In this document: positions 39,563-48,398 of the stretch, in pieces | Position numbering within the stretch: the first letter of the stretch is position 1 | How the letters are laid out: each line of letters begins with the position of its first letter | Assembly: GCF_017573545.1 (NCBI RefSeq) | Contig: NZ_JAGEOK010000038.1 | Span: 37,407 to 101,406, forward strand | Length of the DNA stretch: 64,000 nucleotides | Reading direction: 5' to 3' | Source of the DNA: Actinomadura nitritigenes | GTDB taxonomy: Bacteria > Actinomycetota > Actinomycetes > Streptosporangiales > Streptosporangiaceae | Program-made: the position numbers and the translations under genes | Notes under the pieces: model-generated | Database searches by the model: none | What the model was told of the DNA's origin: nothing | What the model saw: the letters and a program-made list of their open reading frames with translations, nothing else

Positions 39563-41235
39563 TGCCGGCGCTCGACGGGCGGGCGCTGACCTGCACGCTG
39601 TTCGTGGTCTTCGTGCTCATCACGCTCGGCATCACGGTGTGGGCGCGCGCCAACACCAACGGAGCCGACGACTTCTACGCGGGCGGGCGTACGTTCAACG
39701 GTGCGCAGAACGGGATCGCGCTCGCCGGCGACTACATGTCGGCGGCGTCGTTCCTCGGCATCGCGGGCCTCATCGCGCTGTCCGGATACGACGGGTTCCT
39801 GTACTCCATCGGGTTCCTGGTCGCGTGGCTGCTGACGCTGCTGCTGGTCGAGCTCATGCGCAACGCCGGGCGGTTCACCATGGCGGACGTGCTCGCGCAC
39901 CGGGTGCGGCGGCAGCCGCCGGTGCGGCGCGCGGCGGTCGTGTCGACCGTGACCGTCTCGGTGTTCTACCTGCTCGCGCAGATGGTCGGCGCGGGCGCGC
40001 TGGTGTCGCTGCTGCTCGGCATCCACCGCGGCCGGGAGTTCCTCGGCATGTCCGCCGGCACCGCCCGGACGGCCACGATCGTCGTGGTCGGCGCGCTGAT
40101 GATCTGCTACGTGATGTTCGGCGGGATGAAGGCCACCACCTGGGTGCAGATCATCAAGGCGGTGCTGCTGACCGCCGGGGCGCTGGTGCTGACCGGGCTC
40201 GTGCTCGCCCGGTTCGGCTTCGACCTCGGCGCGATGCTCGGGTCCGCCGCGCACGCCAGCGGGAAGGGCGAGGCGTTCCTGCGCCCGGGCCTGCGGTACG
40301 GCGAGGACGTGCCCGGCGACGCGTACCGGACGATCGTCAACAAGCTCGACTTCATCAGCCTGGCGGTCGCGCTGCTGCTCGGCACGGCGGGCCTGCCGCA
40401 CATCGTCACCCGCTTCTTCACCGTGCCGGACGCGAAGGCCGCGCGGACGTCGGTGTCGTGGGCGATCGGCCTCGTCGGCCTGTTCTACCTGATGACGCTG
40501 GCGCTCGGGTTCGGCGCGGCGGCGCTGGTCGGGCGGGCGGCGATCGTCGCGCAGGACCCGTCCGGCAACACCGCCGCGCCGCAGCTCGCGCAGGAGCTCG
40601 GCCGGCACCTCGGCGGGCAGGTCGGCGGCGACATCCTGCTCGCGTTCATCGGCGCGGTGGCGTTCGCGACGATCCTCGCGGTGGTGGCGGGCCTGGTGCT
40701 GGCCTCGTCGACCTCGCTCGCGCACGACTACTTCGGGCAGGTGCTGATGCTCGGCCGCCCGCGCGAGTCGCAGGAGGTGGCGGTCGCGCGGTTCGCCTCG
40801 TTCCTGGTCGGCTCGCTGGCCATCGTGCTGGCCGTCGTCGCGCGGAACCTGAACGTGGCGTTCCTGGTGGCGCTGGCGTTCGCGATCGCGGCGGCGTCGA
40901 ACCTCCCGGCGATCGTGCTGACGCTGTTCTGGCGGCGGTTCAACTCGGCCGGGGTGACGGCCGGCATCTACGGCGGGCTGATCAGCTCGCTGGTGCTGGT
41001 GTTCTTCTCGCCGGTCGTGTCGGGGAAGGTCGACCCGGTCACCGGCGAGAACCTGGCGCTGTTCCCCAAGGGCGTCGACTTCCACCTGTTCCCGCTGGAG
41101 AACCCCGGCATCGTGTCGATCCCGATCGGGTTCATGTGCGCGATCGCGGGGACCTTCCTCGGACGGGAGAAGGCCGACCGGGCCCTGTACGACGACATGT
41201 CGGTGCGGGCGCTGACGGGCGCCGGCTCGCACTGA
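39562..41235 (+). CDS. Cation/acetate-type symporter (SSS family)
   Basis: A 557-residue sodium:solute symporter with about thirteen helices, of the ActP/MctC group that carries acetate, pyruvate and similar short acids. Signatures: ADDFYAGGRTFNGAQNGIAL, AGDYMSAASFLGIAGLIALS, VFYLLAQMVGAGALVSLLLG and GTAGLPHIVTRFFTVPDAKA, which is the core SSS motif. ATG at 39562 (or GTG at 39559) overlaps the DUF485 stop. A 30-bp palindrome downstream probably ends transcription. Confidence 0.94.
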   Translation: MPALDGRALTCTLFVVFVLITLGITVWARANTNGADDFYAGGRTFNGAQNGIALAGDYMSAASFLGIAGLIALSGYDGFLYSIGFLVAWLLTLLLVELMRNAGRFTMADVLAHRVRRQPPVRRAAVVSTVTVSVFYLLAQMVGAGALVSLLLGIHRGREFLGMSAGTARTATIVVVGALMICYVMFGGMKATTWVQIIKAVLLTAGALVLTGLVLARFGFDLGAMLGSAAHASGKGEAFLRPGLRYGEDVPGDAYRTIVNKLDFISLAVALLLGTAGLPHIVTRFFTVPDAKAARTSVSWAIGLVGLFYLMTLALGFGAAALVGRAAIVAQDPSGNTAAPQLAQELGRHLGGQVGGDILLAFIGAVAFATILAVVAGLVLASSTSLAHDYFGQVLMLGRPRESQEVAVARFASFLVGSLAIVLAVVARNLNVAFLVALAFAIAAASNLPAIVLTLFWRRFNSAGVTAGIYGGLISSLVLVFFSPVVSGKVDPVTGENLALFPKGVDFHLFPLENPGIVSIPIGFMCAIAGTFLGREKADRALYDDMSVRALTGAGSH

Positions 41236-41392
41236 GCCGGGTCCGTCGCCCCGCCCGCCGCCGAGGTGATCGCGACGCGCCGCCGGGTACCCGGCTACCA
41301 TTCCGTTCCGGACTCCGGTTACCCGCCGGTAAGGGACGGCTGGTGGCGGCTCCGGGACGCGCGGTGACGCGCCCTCCGGGGCCGTCCCCGGA

Positions 41393-41422
41393 ATGTGCCG
41401 GGCGCCCGGGCGCCCGGCACAT
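41393..41422. terminator. 30-bp perfect palindrome, terminator-like
   Basis: Half-site ATGTGCCGGGCGCCC, repeated as its exact complement without spacer over 41393-41422, can fold into a 13-bp stem with a CCGG-type loop. It lies between the symporter stop (41235) and the protease start (41487). Confidence 0.65.
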
Positions 41423-41486
41423 CGCGTGGCAGAATGTCAGATCGCGCCGTGGACCACGGCGGACGGCCGAGGGGAGGTGCGGCGGC

Positions 41487-43844
41487 GTGTCCCATGCCGG
41501 TCGGCGCCGTGCCCCGCGCGAGCGGCCGGCGGCGCGGTTCGGCGCCCGGACCACCGCGACGCTCACCGTCCTCACCCTGGCCGCCGCGGTCGCGGTGCCG
41601 GCGGCGCTCGTCCCCGACGAGGCCGATACCGTGCCCCGCTCCGTCCGCGGCGCGGCGGCCGGCGCGGCGATGCGGACCGCGACCGACCAGATCCGCGCCC
41701 GCGAGTGGCACCTGACCGTCCTCCGCGCGCAGAAGGCCTGGCACTACTCCAAGGGCGCCGGCGTGACGGTCGCCGTCCTCGACACCGGCGTCGACAAGAA
41801 CCACCCCGACCTCACCGGCCGGGTCGTCACCGGCCCCGACCTGACCAGCGGCGAGCGCCGCCCCGGCAGCCGCTACTGGGGCCTGCACGGGACGTCCATG
41901 GCCAGCATCATCGCCGGTCACGGCCACGGCCCCGGCCTCGCGCAGGGCATGCTCGGGATCGCGCCGGCGAGCAGGGTCCTGTCCGTCCGGGTGACGTTGG
42001 AGAACAACGACCCGCTGCGCAAGACCGATACATCGGCCGGCACCGGCGCGCGCGACGCCGTCGCGCAGGGCATCCGGTACGCGGTCGACCACGGCGCCGG
42101 CATCATCAACATGTCCCTCGGCGGCGGCCGCCAGTCCTACAACGGCAACCCCGCCCAGGAGAACGCGATCAAGTACGCGCTGAGCAAGGGCGTCGTGCTG
42201 ATCGCGTCCGCGGGCAACGACGGCTCCGGCGCCGACCGCAAGAACTTCCCCGCCGCCTACCCCGGCGTGATCGCGGTCGGCGCGCTCGACCGCAAGCTGC
42301 ACCTGTGGAAGGACAGCAACCGCAACTCGCACGCGAGCGTGTGCGCGCCCGGCGTCGACATCGTCAGCGCCGACGCCAGCAACGGCTACGTCGTCGGGAC
42401 GGGCACCAGCGCCTCGTCCGCGATGGTCGCGGGGGTCGCCGCGCTGATCCGCTCCCGCTACCCCAAGCTCAGCCCCGACGAGGTCCGGCAGGCACTGGTC
42501 AAGGGCTCGCCCGCCCGCCGCGGCCACCCGACCGGCTCGGCGACCTGCGCGGGGTCGGTCGACGCCGTCCGCGCCCTCGTCGCCGCCAACACGCTGAACA
42601 AGACGTCGAAGGGGCCGGTCGAGGCGGCGCCGGCCCCGTCCGCCACGCCGGCGCCGGCCGCCGACTCCTCGTCCGCGGACTCGGGCGTCCTGCTCCCGCT
42701 GGTGCTCGGCGGCGGCGGCGTGCTGGTGATCGTCGGGCTGGTCCTCGGCTGGCGGCAGCGGCGCCGCCCCGGCGACGAGGACGGCGCCCTGCCGATCGGC
42801 GACGAGCCGTTCGGCGACGGCGGGCCGGACGACGACGACCCCACGCCCGGCTACCGGCTGCCCGGCGCTCCGCCCGAGCCCGCCGCGATGCCGTCGCCCG
42901 GCGCCGTCCCTCCGGCGGCCTCCGCCGCGCCGCCCATCGCGCCGGTCAGCACCGCGCCGTTCCAGAGCTCGCACCCCTACACCGGTCCCGGCCTGCCGCC
43001 TCCGGCCGACTACCCGGAGGCTCCGGCGGGATGGCCCGCCCAGGGCACGCCGCCGCTCCCGGAACCGGTCGCCGAGGCCGAACCGTACCTCCCCGAGCAC
43101 GCGCTGCCGCCGGACCAGTGGGACGAGCCGTCCTGGGAGAACGGCGCGCCGCCGGAGAACGGCACGCCGCCCGGGCACCCTCCTGTGATGGCGAGCGAGC
43201 TGCGCCCGTTCGTCCCCGGCGAGTTCCCGGTCGGGGAGTTCCCCGTCGGCGGGATGAACGGGACGCTCCCCGGCCCGGTCGAGGGGTTCTCCCCGAACGG
43301 GCGGCACCTGCGCGACGACCGTCCCGCGAACGGCCACGACCACGCCGGCGGACGCCACCTCGCCAACGGCCACAACGGGCACGACCCGCGCAACGGGCAC
43401 GACTTCACGAACGGCCGGGACGCGATGAACGGCGCCGGCGGTCCGGCGGTGAACGGCGCGGGCGGCGCGGCGTCGAACGGCGCGCCTGACGACGACGCCC
43501 CCGCGCTGGACGACGAGGACTGGGAGCGGTTCAGGCGCAGCGCACTCGAGGGGCCCGGCACGTCCGAACCCGAGGTCCCCACCGCGCCGCAGGACCCGAC
43601 GCCCGACCCGCCCGCCGCGCAGCCTCCCGCCGCGCAGCCGCCGGTCGCGCAGCCGCCGTCCGCCACGCCGCCGTTCGGCGTACCTCCTGTGGACGACGCC
43701 GGGGGCCTCCCCGCGCCGCCCCCCGTCCCGCCGGCGCCGCCCGTCCCGCCCGCCGGACCGGCGGACGACGACGCCCGCGGCCGCCAGGCCCGCCGCCCCT
43801 ACTCCTCCAACGAGGACGACGACTACCGTCCTCCCTGGTGGTGA
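41487..43844 (+). CDS. Mycosin-like S8 serine protease with long C-terminal tail
   Basis: A 785-residue subtilase. A signal peptide/anchor (about 20-45) precedes the peptidase with Asp99 (VAVLDTGVDKNHPDL), His134 (GLHGTSMASIIAG), the oxyanion Asn in LIASAGNDGSG and Ser308 (GTGTSASSAMVAGVAALI); two Cys (ASVCAPG, SATCAGS) could pair. One transmembrane helix (LPLVLGGGGVLVIVGLVLGW, about 405-425) follows, as in mycosins of type VII secretion. Unlike a normal mycosin (about 450 residues), a cytoplasmic tail of about 355 residues follows, rich in Pro and Gly/Asn/His repeats (NGHDPRNGHDFTNG), ending YRPPWW. The start is GTG at 41487 with GGGGAGG. No ESX genes are visible nearby. Confidence 0.88.
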   Translation: MSHAGRRRAPRERPAARFGARTTATLTVLTLAAAVAVPAALVPDEADTVPRSVRGAAAGAAMRTATDQIRAREWHLTVLRAQKAWHYSKGAGVTVAVLDTGVDKNHPDLTGRVVTGPDLTSGERRPGSRYWGLHGTSMASIIAGHGHGPGLAQGMLGIAPASRVLSVRVTLENNDPLRKTDTSAGTGARDAVAQGIRYAVDHGAGIINMSLGGGRQSYNGNPAQENAIKYALSKGVVLIASAGNDGSGADRKNFPAAYPGVIAVGALDRKLHLWKDSNRNSHASVCAPGVDIVSADASNGYVVGTGTSASSAMVAGVAALIRSRYPKLSPDEVRQALVKGSPARRGHPTGSATCAGSVDAVRALVAANTLNKTSKGPVEAAPAPSATPAPAADSSSADSGVLLPLVLGGGGVLVIVGLVLGWRQRRRPGDEDGALPIGDEPFGDGGPDDDDPTPGYRLPGAPPEPAAMPSPGAVPPAASAAPPIAPVSTAPFQSSHPYTGPGLPPPADYPEAPAGWPAQGTPPLPEPVAEAEPYLPEHALPPDQWDEPSWENGAPPENGTPPGHPPVMASELRPFVPGEFPVGEFPVGGMNGTLPGPVEGFSPNGRHLRDDRPANGHDHAGGRHLANGHNGHDPRNGHDFTNGRDAMNGAGGPAVNGAGGAASNGAPDDDAPALDDEDWERFRRSALEGPGTSEPEVPTAPQDPTPDPPAAQPPAAQPPVAQPPSATPPFGVPPVDDAGGLPAPPPVPPAPPVPPAGPADDDARGRQARRPYSSNEDDDYRPPWW

Positions 43845-43966
43845 GCGCCGCGGGCGGCGGGGCCGGGGCCGTACTCCGGCGGGCGTAGCGCAGGAGCCTC
43901 CCGCCGTCCGATTCGCGCCCCCGAACCCGTCGCGCAGCATCGAACCATCCGCTCACAGGAAGGTCG

Positions 43967-44257
43967 ATGACCATGTTGACGACGCTCGCGACGCACCCCG
44001 GCCCGTGGCACGACGGCGGCGGCGCCCCCGGCTACTGGCCCGTCTTCCCGATCATGTTCGGGCTGTTCTGGCTGGCCGTGCTCGGCGCCGGTTTCTACCT
44101 GGTCCGGCGCCGGATGACGGTGTCCGCCGCGGCCACCGCGGCCGCGTCCGACCCGATGGCGAAGGCGCAGGAGCTGCTCGCCGAACGGTTCGCCCGCGGT
44201 GAGATCGACGAGGACGAGTACCTGATGCGCCGGTCGGCGCTCCGCAACGGCGGCTGA
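43967..44257 (+). CDS. SHOCT-domain small membrane protein
   Basis: A 96-residue protein: one transmembrane helix (FPIMFGLFWLAVLGAGFYLV) then a C-terminal SHOCT motif (AKAQELLAERFARGEIDEDE, then YLMRRSALRN). SHOCT is a short oligomerization/tethering domain. ATG at 43967 has AGGAAGG upstream. It stops four bases short of the convergent marR gene's stop. Confidence 0.88.
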   Translation: MTMLTTLATHPGPWHDGGGAPGYWPVFPIMFGLFWLAVLGAGFYLVRRRMTVSAAATAAASDPMAKAQELLAERFARGEIDEDEYLMRRSALRNGG

Positions 44258-44260
44258 CCG

Positions 44261-44905
44261 TCAGTCCAGGCCCGCCTCTTCGAAGATCTTGTCGATGCCG
44301 TCCGGGTCCATCGGGTCCCGGGCGGCGGCGTCGGCGAACCGGGTGAGCAGCCGGGCGAACTCGGCGCGCTCGGCGTCCGTCCAGTCGTTCATCAGCCCCT
44401 GGAAGTAGGCGCGGCGGTACCGGTCGGCGACCTGCTTGACCCGGCGGCCGGCGTCGGTCAGCCCGAGGTTGGCGCGGCGCGCGTCGACGGGGGAGGGGCG
44501 CCGGGACACCAGGCCGGCGTCGATGGCGTGCCCGACCAGCCGGCTCGCGGTGGACGGGTCGATCTCCAGCCGGTCCGCGACGGCGCCGACGGTGATCTCG
44601 CAGCTCACCTCGGACTCGCCGGCCTCGCAGGCTTCCCGGGCTTCGCCGCCGGTGCCGCCGGTGCCGCCGGTGCCGCCGGACGGCGGGCCGGGCCGCTCGG
44701 CCGGCGGCTCGTCGGTGAGCGCGGCGACGGCGTTCACCACCATCAGGTTGGAGATCTGCAGCGGTCGCCCGCCGGGGCCGCCGGCGGTCCGCGCGCGGAT
44801 CCGCTTCATCATGTCGGGCTTGATCCAGACCCGGCGCAGGTGGAACAGCGCGGCGCCGATGGCGGCGAGGACCGGGTCGGGCCGGTCGCCCCGGTCGCCG
44901 CTCAC
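44261..44905 (-). CDS. MarR family transcriptional regulator
   Basis: A 214-residue MarR regulator, longer than usual (about 150). The winged helix is ITVGAVADRLEIDPSTASRL with VGHAIDAGLVSRRPSPVDAR and RANLGLTDAGRRVKQVADRY. An insert of about 30 residues with a Gly-Gly-Thr repeat (GTGGTGGTGG) precedes the recognition domain. The start is uncertain; GTG at 44905 (GAGG 7 bases upstream) is preferred. No exporter adjoins. Confidence 0.85.
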   Translation of the reverse strand: MSGDRGDRPDPVLAAIGAALFHLRRVWIKPDMMKRIRARTAGGPGGRPLQISNLMVVNAVAALTDEPPAERPGPPSGGTGGTGGTGGEAREACEAGESEVSCEITVGAVADRLEIDPSTASRLVGHAIDAGLVSRRPSPVDARRANLGLTDAGRRVKQVADRYRRAYFQGLMNDWTDAERAEFARLLTRFADAAARDPMDPDGIDKIFEEAGLD

Positions 44906-45284
44906 CGGGCGCCTCGGACCGTGGTCCAGCCTGCGGTCTCGTGGCGGGGCGTGTCCGTCGCCATGCAAGGGTCTCCCGTTCAGATTCCAGTCACCGCGGG
45001 ACAGCGGACGGTGCGCCTTCAACTCTAACGGCTGTACGGTGCATATGTTCTTTATGTGTCCTTTATCCGGCTCGTTCGGGTCGATTCGGGACTGCGGCGG
45101 CCGATGTGCCCGCCGTTGGCGATGGGACACGGGACAATGGAGAGCCGCAGGTGAACGGGGATGTGGTGCACTGAACGACCGGCCCGCGTTCCGCCGGAAC
45201 CGCCGGACGATGTCGGCCCGGACGCGTAGCATGGCACCGGCCGAACCCGGACGACCCGGGATCAGTGACCACAGAGGGGACCTG
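44906..45284. other. Gap between divergent marR and DUF3263 genes
   Basis: About 380 bases without a supported gene. A locally AT-richer stretch at about 45030-45065 (GGTGCATATGTTCTTTATG) probably holds the marR promoter and operator; two imperfect TATG-type halves are visible. Nothing else is recognisable. Confidence 0.45.
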
Positions 45285-45695
45285 ATGCGAGCGGCGAACG
45301 CCCCCGGCGACGTCCCCGGCGACGTCCCTCCCCAGGACGGCGGCACGGACGACGGCTCAGCCCTGAAACGCGTGACCGACCCACCCACCGACCCATCCCT
45401 CACCGGCGAGGACGGCATCGAGGACGCCGCCGCCTTCCCGGCCGACCTGCTCTCCGAGCGCGACCGCCGGATCCTGTCCTTCGAGCGGCAGTGGTGGAAG
45501 CACGCCGGAGCCAAGGAGCAGGCCATCCGCGAGCACTTCGACATGTCGGCGACGCGGTACTACCAGCTCCTGAACATCCTCATCGACCGGCCCGAGGCGC
45601 TGGAGTGCGACCCGATGCTGGTCAAGCGGCTGCGCCGGCTGCGGTCGCAGCGGCAGCGGCAGCGCGCCGCGCGGCGGCTCGGCATCCGGCCCTGA
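45285..45695 (+). CDS. DUF3263 domain protein
   Basis: A 136-residue protein. After a disordered acidic N-terminus of about 60 residues, the C-terminal half matches DUF3263: LSERDRRILSFERQWWKHAG, then AKEQAIREHFDMSATRYYQL and an Arg/Gln-rich end. The helix-turn-helix-like pattern suggests DNA binding, but function is unknown. ATG at 45285 follows GAGGGG. It directly precedes otsB, as in other actinobacteria. Confidence 0.88.
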   Translation: MRAANAPGDVPGDVPPQDGGTDDGSALKRVTDPPTDPSLTGEDGIEDAAAFPADLLSERDRRILSFERQWWKHAGAKEQAIREHFDMSATRYYQLLNILIDRPEALECDPMLVKRLRRLRSQRQRQRAARRLGIRP

Positions 45696-45715
45696 GTCGA
45701 CCACCATAGGTCGGC

Positions 45716-46543
45716 GTGAACTCTCCCCACTCTGTGACGGCCGTCGGCGCCGACGGCCTCGACGCGATCCGCACCGACCCTTCCCGGGCCGTGCTCGGCT
45801 TCGACTTCGACGGCACCCTCGCGCCGATCGTGGACGACCCGGCCGCGGCCCGGGCCCACCCCGGGGCCGCACCGGCGCTGGCCCGGCTGGCCCCGCGGGT
45901 GGGCACCCTTGCGATCATCACCGGCCGTCCCGCGCGCGTGGCCGTGGAGTACGGCGGCTTCGAGGGCGTCGACGGCCTGGTGGTGCTCGGCCAGTACGGG
46001 CTGGAACGCTGGGAGTCCGGCGTGTTCACCGAGCCGGACCCGCCGCCCGGGATCGCCGAGGCGCGCGCGAAGCTGCCCGGCGTGCTGGAGGCGGCGGGCG
46101 CGCCGCCCGGGACGTTCGTCGAGGACAAGGCGCACGCGCTCGTCGTGCACACGCGGCGCTGCGCCGAGCCGCAGGTCGCGCTCGACCGGCTGCGCAGCAT
46201 CATCGCGGCGCTCGCCGAGCGCACCGGGCTCGCCGTCGAGCCCGGCCGGTACGTGCTGGAGCTGCGTCCACCGGGTGTGGACAAGGGACGGGCGCTGCGC
46301 TCGCTCGCCGAAGCGTTCGCCGAGAAGCGGGGCGCCCCTCCCTCAGCGGTGCTGTTCGCCGGTGACGATCTCGGCGATCTGGCGGCGTTCGACGCGGTGG
46401 ACGCGCTGCGCGCCGAGGGCGTGCCGGGCGTCGCGGTGTGCAGCGGTTCCAACGAGGTGACGGAGCTCGCCGACCGCGCCGACCTGGTCGTTGACGGCCC
46501 CGAGGGCGTCATCGAGCTGCTCGGGACGCTGCTCGACGGCTGA
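45716..46543 (+). CDS. otsB: Trehalose-6-phosphate phosphatase
   Basis: A 275-residue HAD-superfamily phosphatase (EC 3.1.3.12) making trehalose from trehalose 6-phosphate. HAD motif I is LGFDFDGTLAPIVDD, motif II is LAIITGRPARVA, the substrate region is VLELRPPGVDKGRALRSL and motif IV is LFAGDDLGDLAAFDAV. The start is GTG at 45716, 20 bases after the DUF3263 stop; no Shine-Dalgarno is visible and a CATAGGT element sits just upstream, so it may have a leaderless start. The synthase gene otsA lies 9 kb away on the opposite strand. Confidence 0.94.
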   Translation: MNSPHSVTAVGADGLDAIRTDPSRAVLGFDFDGTLAPIVDDPAAARAHPGAAPALARLAPRVGTLAIITGRPARVAVEYGGFEGVDGLVVLGQYGLERWESGVFTEPDPPPGIAEARAKLPGVLEAAGAPPGTFVEDKAHALVVHTRRCAEPQVALDRLRSIIAALAERTGLAVEPGRYVLELRPPGVDKGRALRSLAEAFAEKRGAPPSAVLFAGDDLGDLAAFDAVDALRAEGVPGVAVCSGSNEVTELADRADLVVDGPEGVIELLGTLLDG

Positions 46544-46701
46544 TTCCACGTCGGAGTGACAAGTGCCGTAACCAGATTTGTCGCATCTCGCGTGACTCTT
46601 GTGGCACCCGTAGACCAGACGTCCAATTGCGCCAAAATATGGTGGATTGCGGTATGTGTGGTCATCGGGCGGCCACGTGAGCGACACGGGAGGTTGGGAC
46701 G

Positions 46702-48216
46702 GTGGACACGGATCCGGGAATCCCGCGCCGTCCGGGCGAGATCCGGCACACGCCGCCGCGCGGTTTCCCCTCACCGGCGGCGACCCCCGCCCAGGGCACG
46801 CCGGTCCCTCCGGTGGCCGCTCCGGCGGGGGGCGGCGGCGCGCCCATCCCGCCCGGTGCTCCGGCGCGGCCGATCGTGCACGCCCCGCCACCCGGGCAGC
46901 CCCACGCGGGCGCCGGGCGGGCGCCGGGCGGTCATGCGCCCGCCGCCCAGGCGCCCGGTGGCGGCACGCCGCCGCACGCCTGGGGCCCGGTCCCCGCGTC
47001 GTCGCCGCAGACCGGTCCGCAGCCCACCGTGCCCCGCGCGCAGACGGGCCCGCAGGCCGCTGTCCCTCGCGCGCAGACCGGTCCGCAGGCCGCGGTTCCC
47101 GGCTCGCAGACGGGTCCGCAGGCCGCAGTGCCTCATCGCCAAACCGGGCCCCAAGCCGCCGTGCCCAGGGCGCAGACCGGGCCCCAAGCCGCGGTGCCGC
47201 GCGCGCACACAGGCCCGCAAGCCGCCGTCCCCCGCCCTCAGACGGGTCCGCAGGCTGCCGTGCCCCGCGCGCAGACCGGCCCGCAGGCCGCCGTGCCCGG
47301 CTCGCAGACCGGGCCGCAACGGCCCGTGCGGCAGCCCATCACGCAGGGCGACATGGCCTGGTCCGGTGTTCCGGCGGCGCAGGACGACTTCGCGGCGCGC
47401 GACGTCCCGAGACGCGGCGAGCCGGCCGAGGACGCGTCCGGCGCCGGACCGATGGGCACCCGGGAGACCAGCGGCGTCCAGGTGCGGCTCGGGTCGCGCG
47501 CCCTCGACAGGCAGGAGCGGAACCGCCGACGCGGCGGGCGCCGCGGCGGCCTCATCGCGGGCGGCGTGCTCGTGCTCGCGGGACTGGTCGCGGCGGGGCT
47601 CGTGCTGATCCCGCGGTCCGGCGACGACAAGGGCGGCGGCGGTGAGGGACCGGCGCCCGCGACGGCCGAGCAGCGGCCGACCGGCGGCCAGGCGCGGATG
47701 CCGCGCACCGGGACGCCCATCGAGGTCGGCACGGCCGACGGGTCGAAGTACCGGCTCGCGGCGGTCGGCGGGGGCGTCAGTGACGACGGCGTGGTGACCA
47801 CCTTCCAGTCATCGCCGCCGTCCGGGACGTCGTTCGCCTACATCGAGTACGTGCTGACCAACCCGACCGGCCACAAGGTGCTGCTCGACTTCCCGGGCGA
47901 CATCTTCCTCAGGCGCTCACTCGTCACGAAGGCGGCGCAGGGGCGGTGCATGCCGCAGGCCGGCGTCCCCGAGGAGATGTGCACGCCGCCGACGCAGAGC
48001 CAGGTCGTGCGGCGGCTCGCGGGCGGCGACCTCGTTCCCGGGGACGGCGGCGACAAGTACATGGCGCCGGGCGCGTCCTACCTGGTCCGCGCGACGGTGG
48101 ACGTGCCGGTGGCGCGGCGGCTGACGCGGTCGGACATGGGCCTGTACGTGTGGAAGCAGCTGTACATGGCCGACCAGCTCGCCAAGCAGGTGCCGTTCCC
48201 CAGCGGCGGCAAGTAG
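46702..48216 (+). CDS. Repeat-rich single-pass membrane protein
   Basis: A 504-residue protein of no known family. The cytoplasmic N-terminal half is Pro/Ala/Gly-rich and contains ten 11-residue units of type QTGPQAAVPRA. A basic stop (NRRRGGRRGG) precedes one transmembrane helix (LIAGGVLVLAGLVAAGLVLI, about residue 285-305). The extracytoplasmic C-terminal 200 residues form a DUF4352-like beta domain (SFAYIEYVLTNPTGHKVLLD, YMAPGASYLVRATVDVPVAR) with a Cys pair (GRCMPQ, EEMCTPP). The start is GTG at 46702 with GGGAGG. A strong hairpin follows. Confidence 0.78.
   Translation: MDTDPGIPRRPGEIRHTPPRGFPSPAATPAQGTPVPPVAAPAGGGGAPIPPGAPARPIVHAPPPGQPHAGAGRAPGGHAPAAQAPGGGTPPHAWGPVPASSPQTGPQPTVPRAQTGPQAAVPRAQTGPQAAVPGSQTGPQAAVPHRQTGPQAAVPRAQTGPQAAVPRAHTGPQAAVPRPQTGPQAAVPRAQTGPQAAVPGSQTGPQRPVRQPITQGDMAWSGVPAAQDDFAARDVPRRGEPAEDASGAGPMGTRETSGVQVRLGSRALDRQERNRRRGGRRGGLIAGGVLVLAGLVAAGLVLIPRSGDDKGGGGEGPAPATAEQRPTGGQARMPRTGTPIEVGTADGSKYRLAAVGGGVSDDGVVTTFQSSPPSGTSFAYIEYVLTNPTGHKVLLDFPGDIFLRRSLVTKAAQGRCMPQAGVPEEMCTPPTQSQVVRRLAGGDLVPGDGGDKYMAPGASYLVRATVDVPVARRLTRSDMGLYVWKQLYMADQLAKQVPFPSGGK
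47008..47304 (+). repeat. Nine tandem 33-bp repeats, in frame
   Basis: Nine consecutive 33-base units (plus the start of a tenth at 47305) encode Q-T-G-P-Q-x-x-V-P-x-x. Units differ mainly at the last two residues (RA, GS, HR, RP) and by synonymous changes, so the array is diverged rather than newly expanded. Confidence 0.93.
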
Positions 48217-48286
48217 CCGGCGGGCACGGCACGCGGACGAGCACGCCGAAGGAGCCGGGGACGGCGGGGCGGGCGGACACGCGTAC

Positions 48287-48323
48287 GCCGTGACCGTCCG
48301 AGCTATCCGGACGGTCACGGCGT
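48287..48323. terminator. Strong bidirectional terminator
   Basis: CGCCGTGACCGTCCG (48287-48301), a 7-base loop, CGGACGGTCACGGCG (48309-48323): perfect 15-bp stem between the convergent membrane-protein gene (ends 48216) and padR (ends 48399). Confidence 0.9.
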
Positions 48324-48398
48324 CGCCGGCCGATGGCCTGCCTGGGGGCGCGCGGCCGCGGGGTCAGAGCACCCTCGGGCGCGGACCCGCGCGGGTGG

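Noticed and set aside
39639..41486. Extension of the protease frame far upstream through the symporter gene
   Set aside because: The upstream part is the shadow of the symporter; GTG at 41487 with GGGGAGG and the following signal-anchor define the start.
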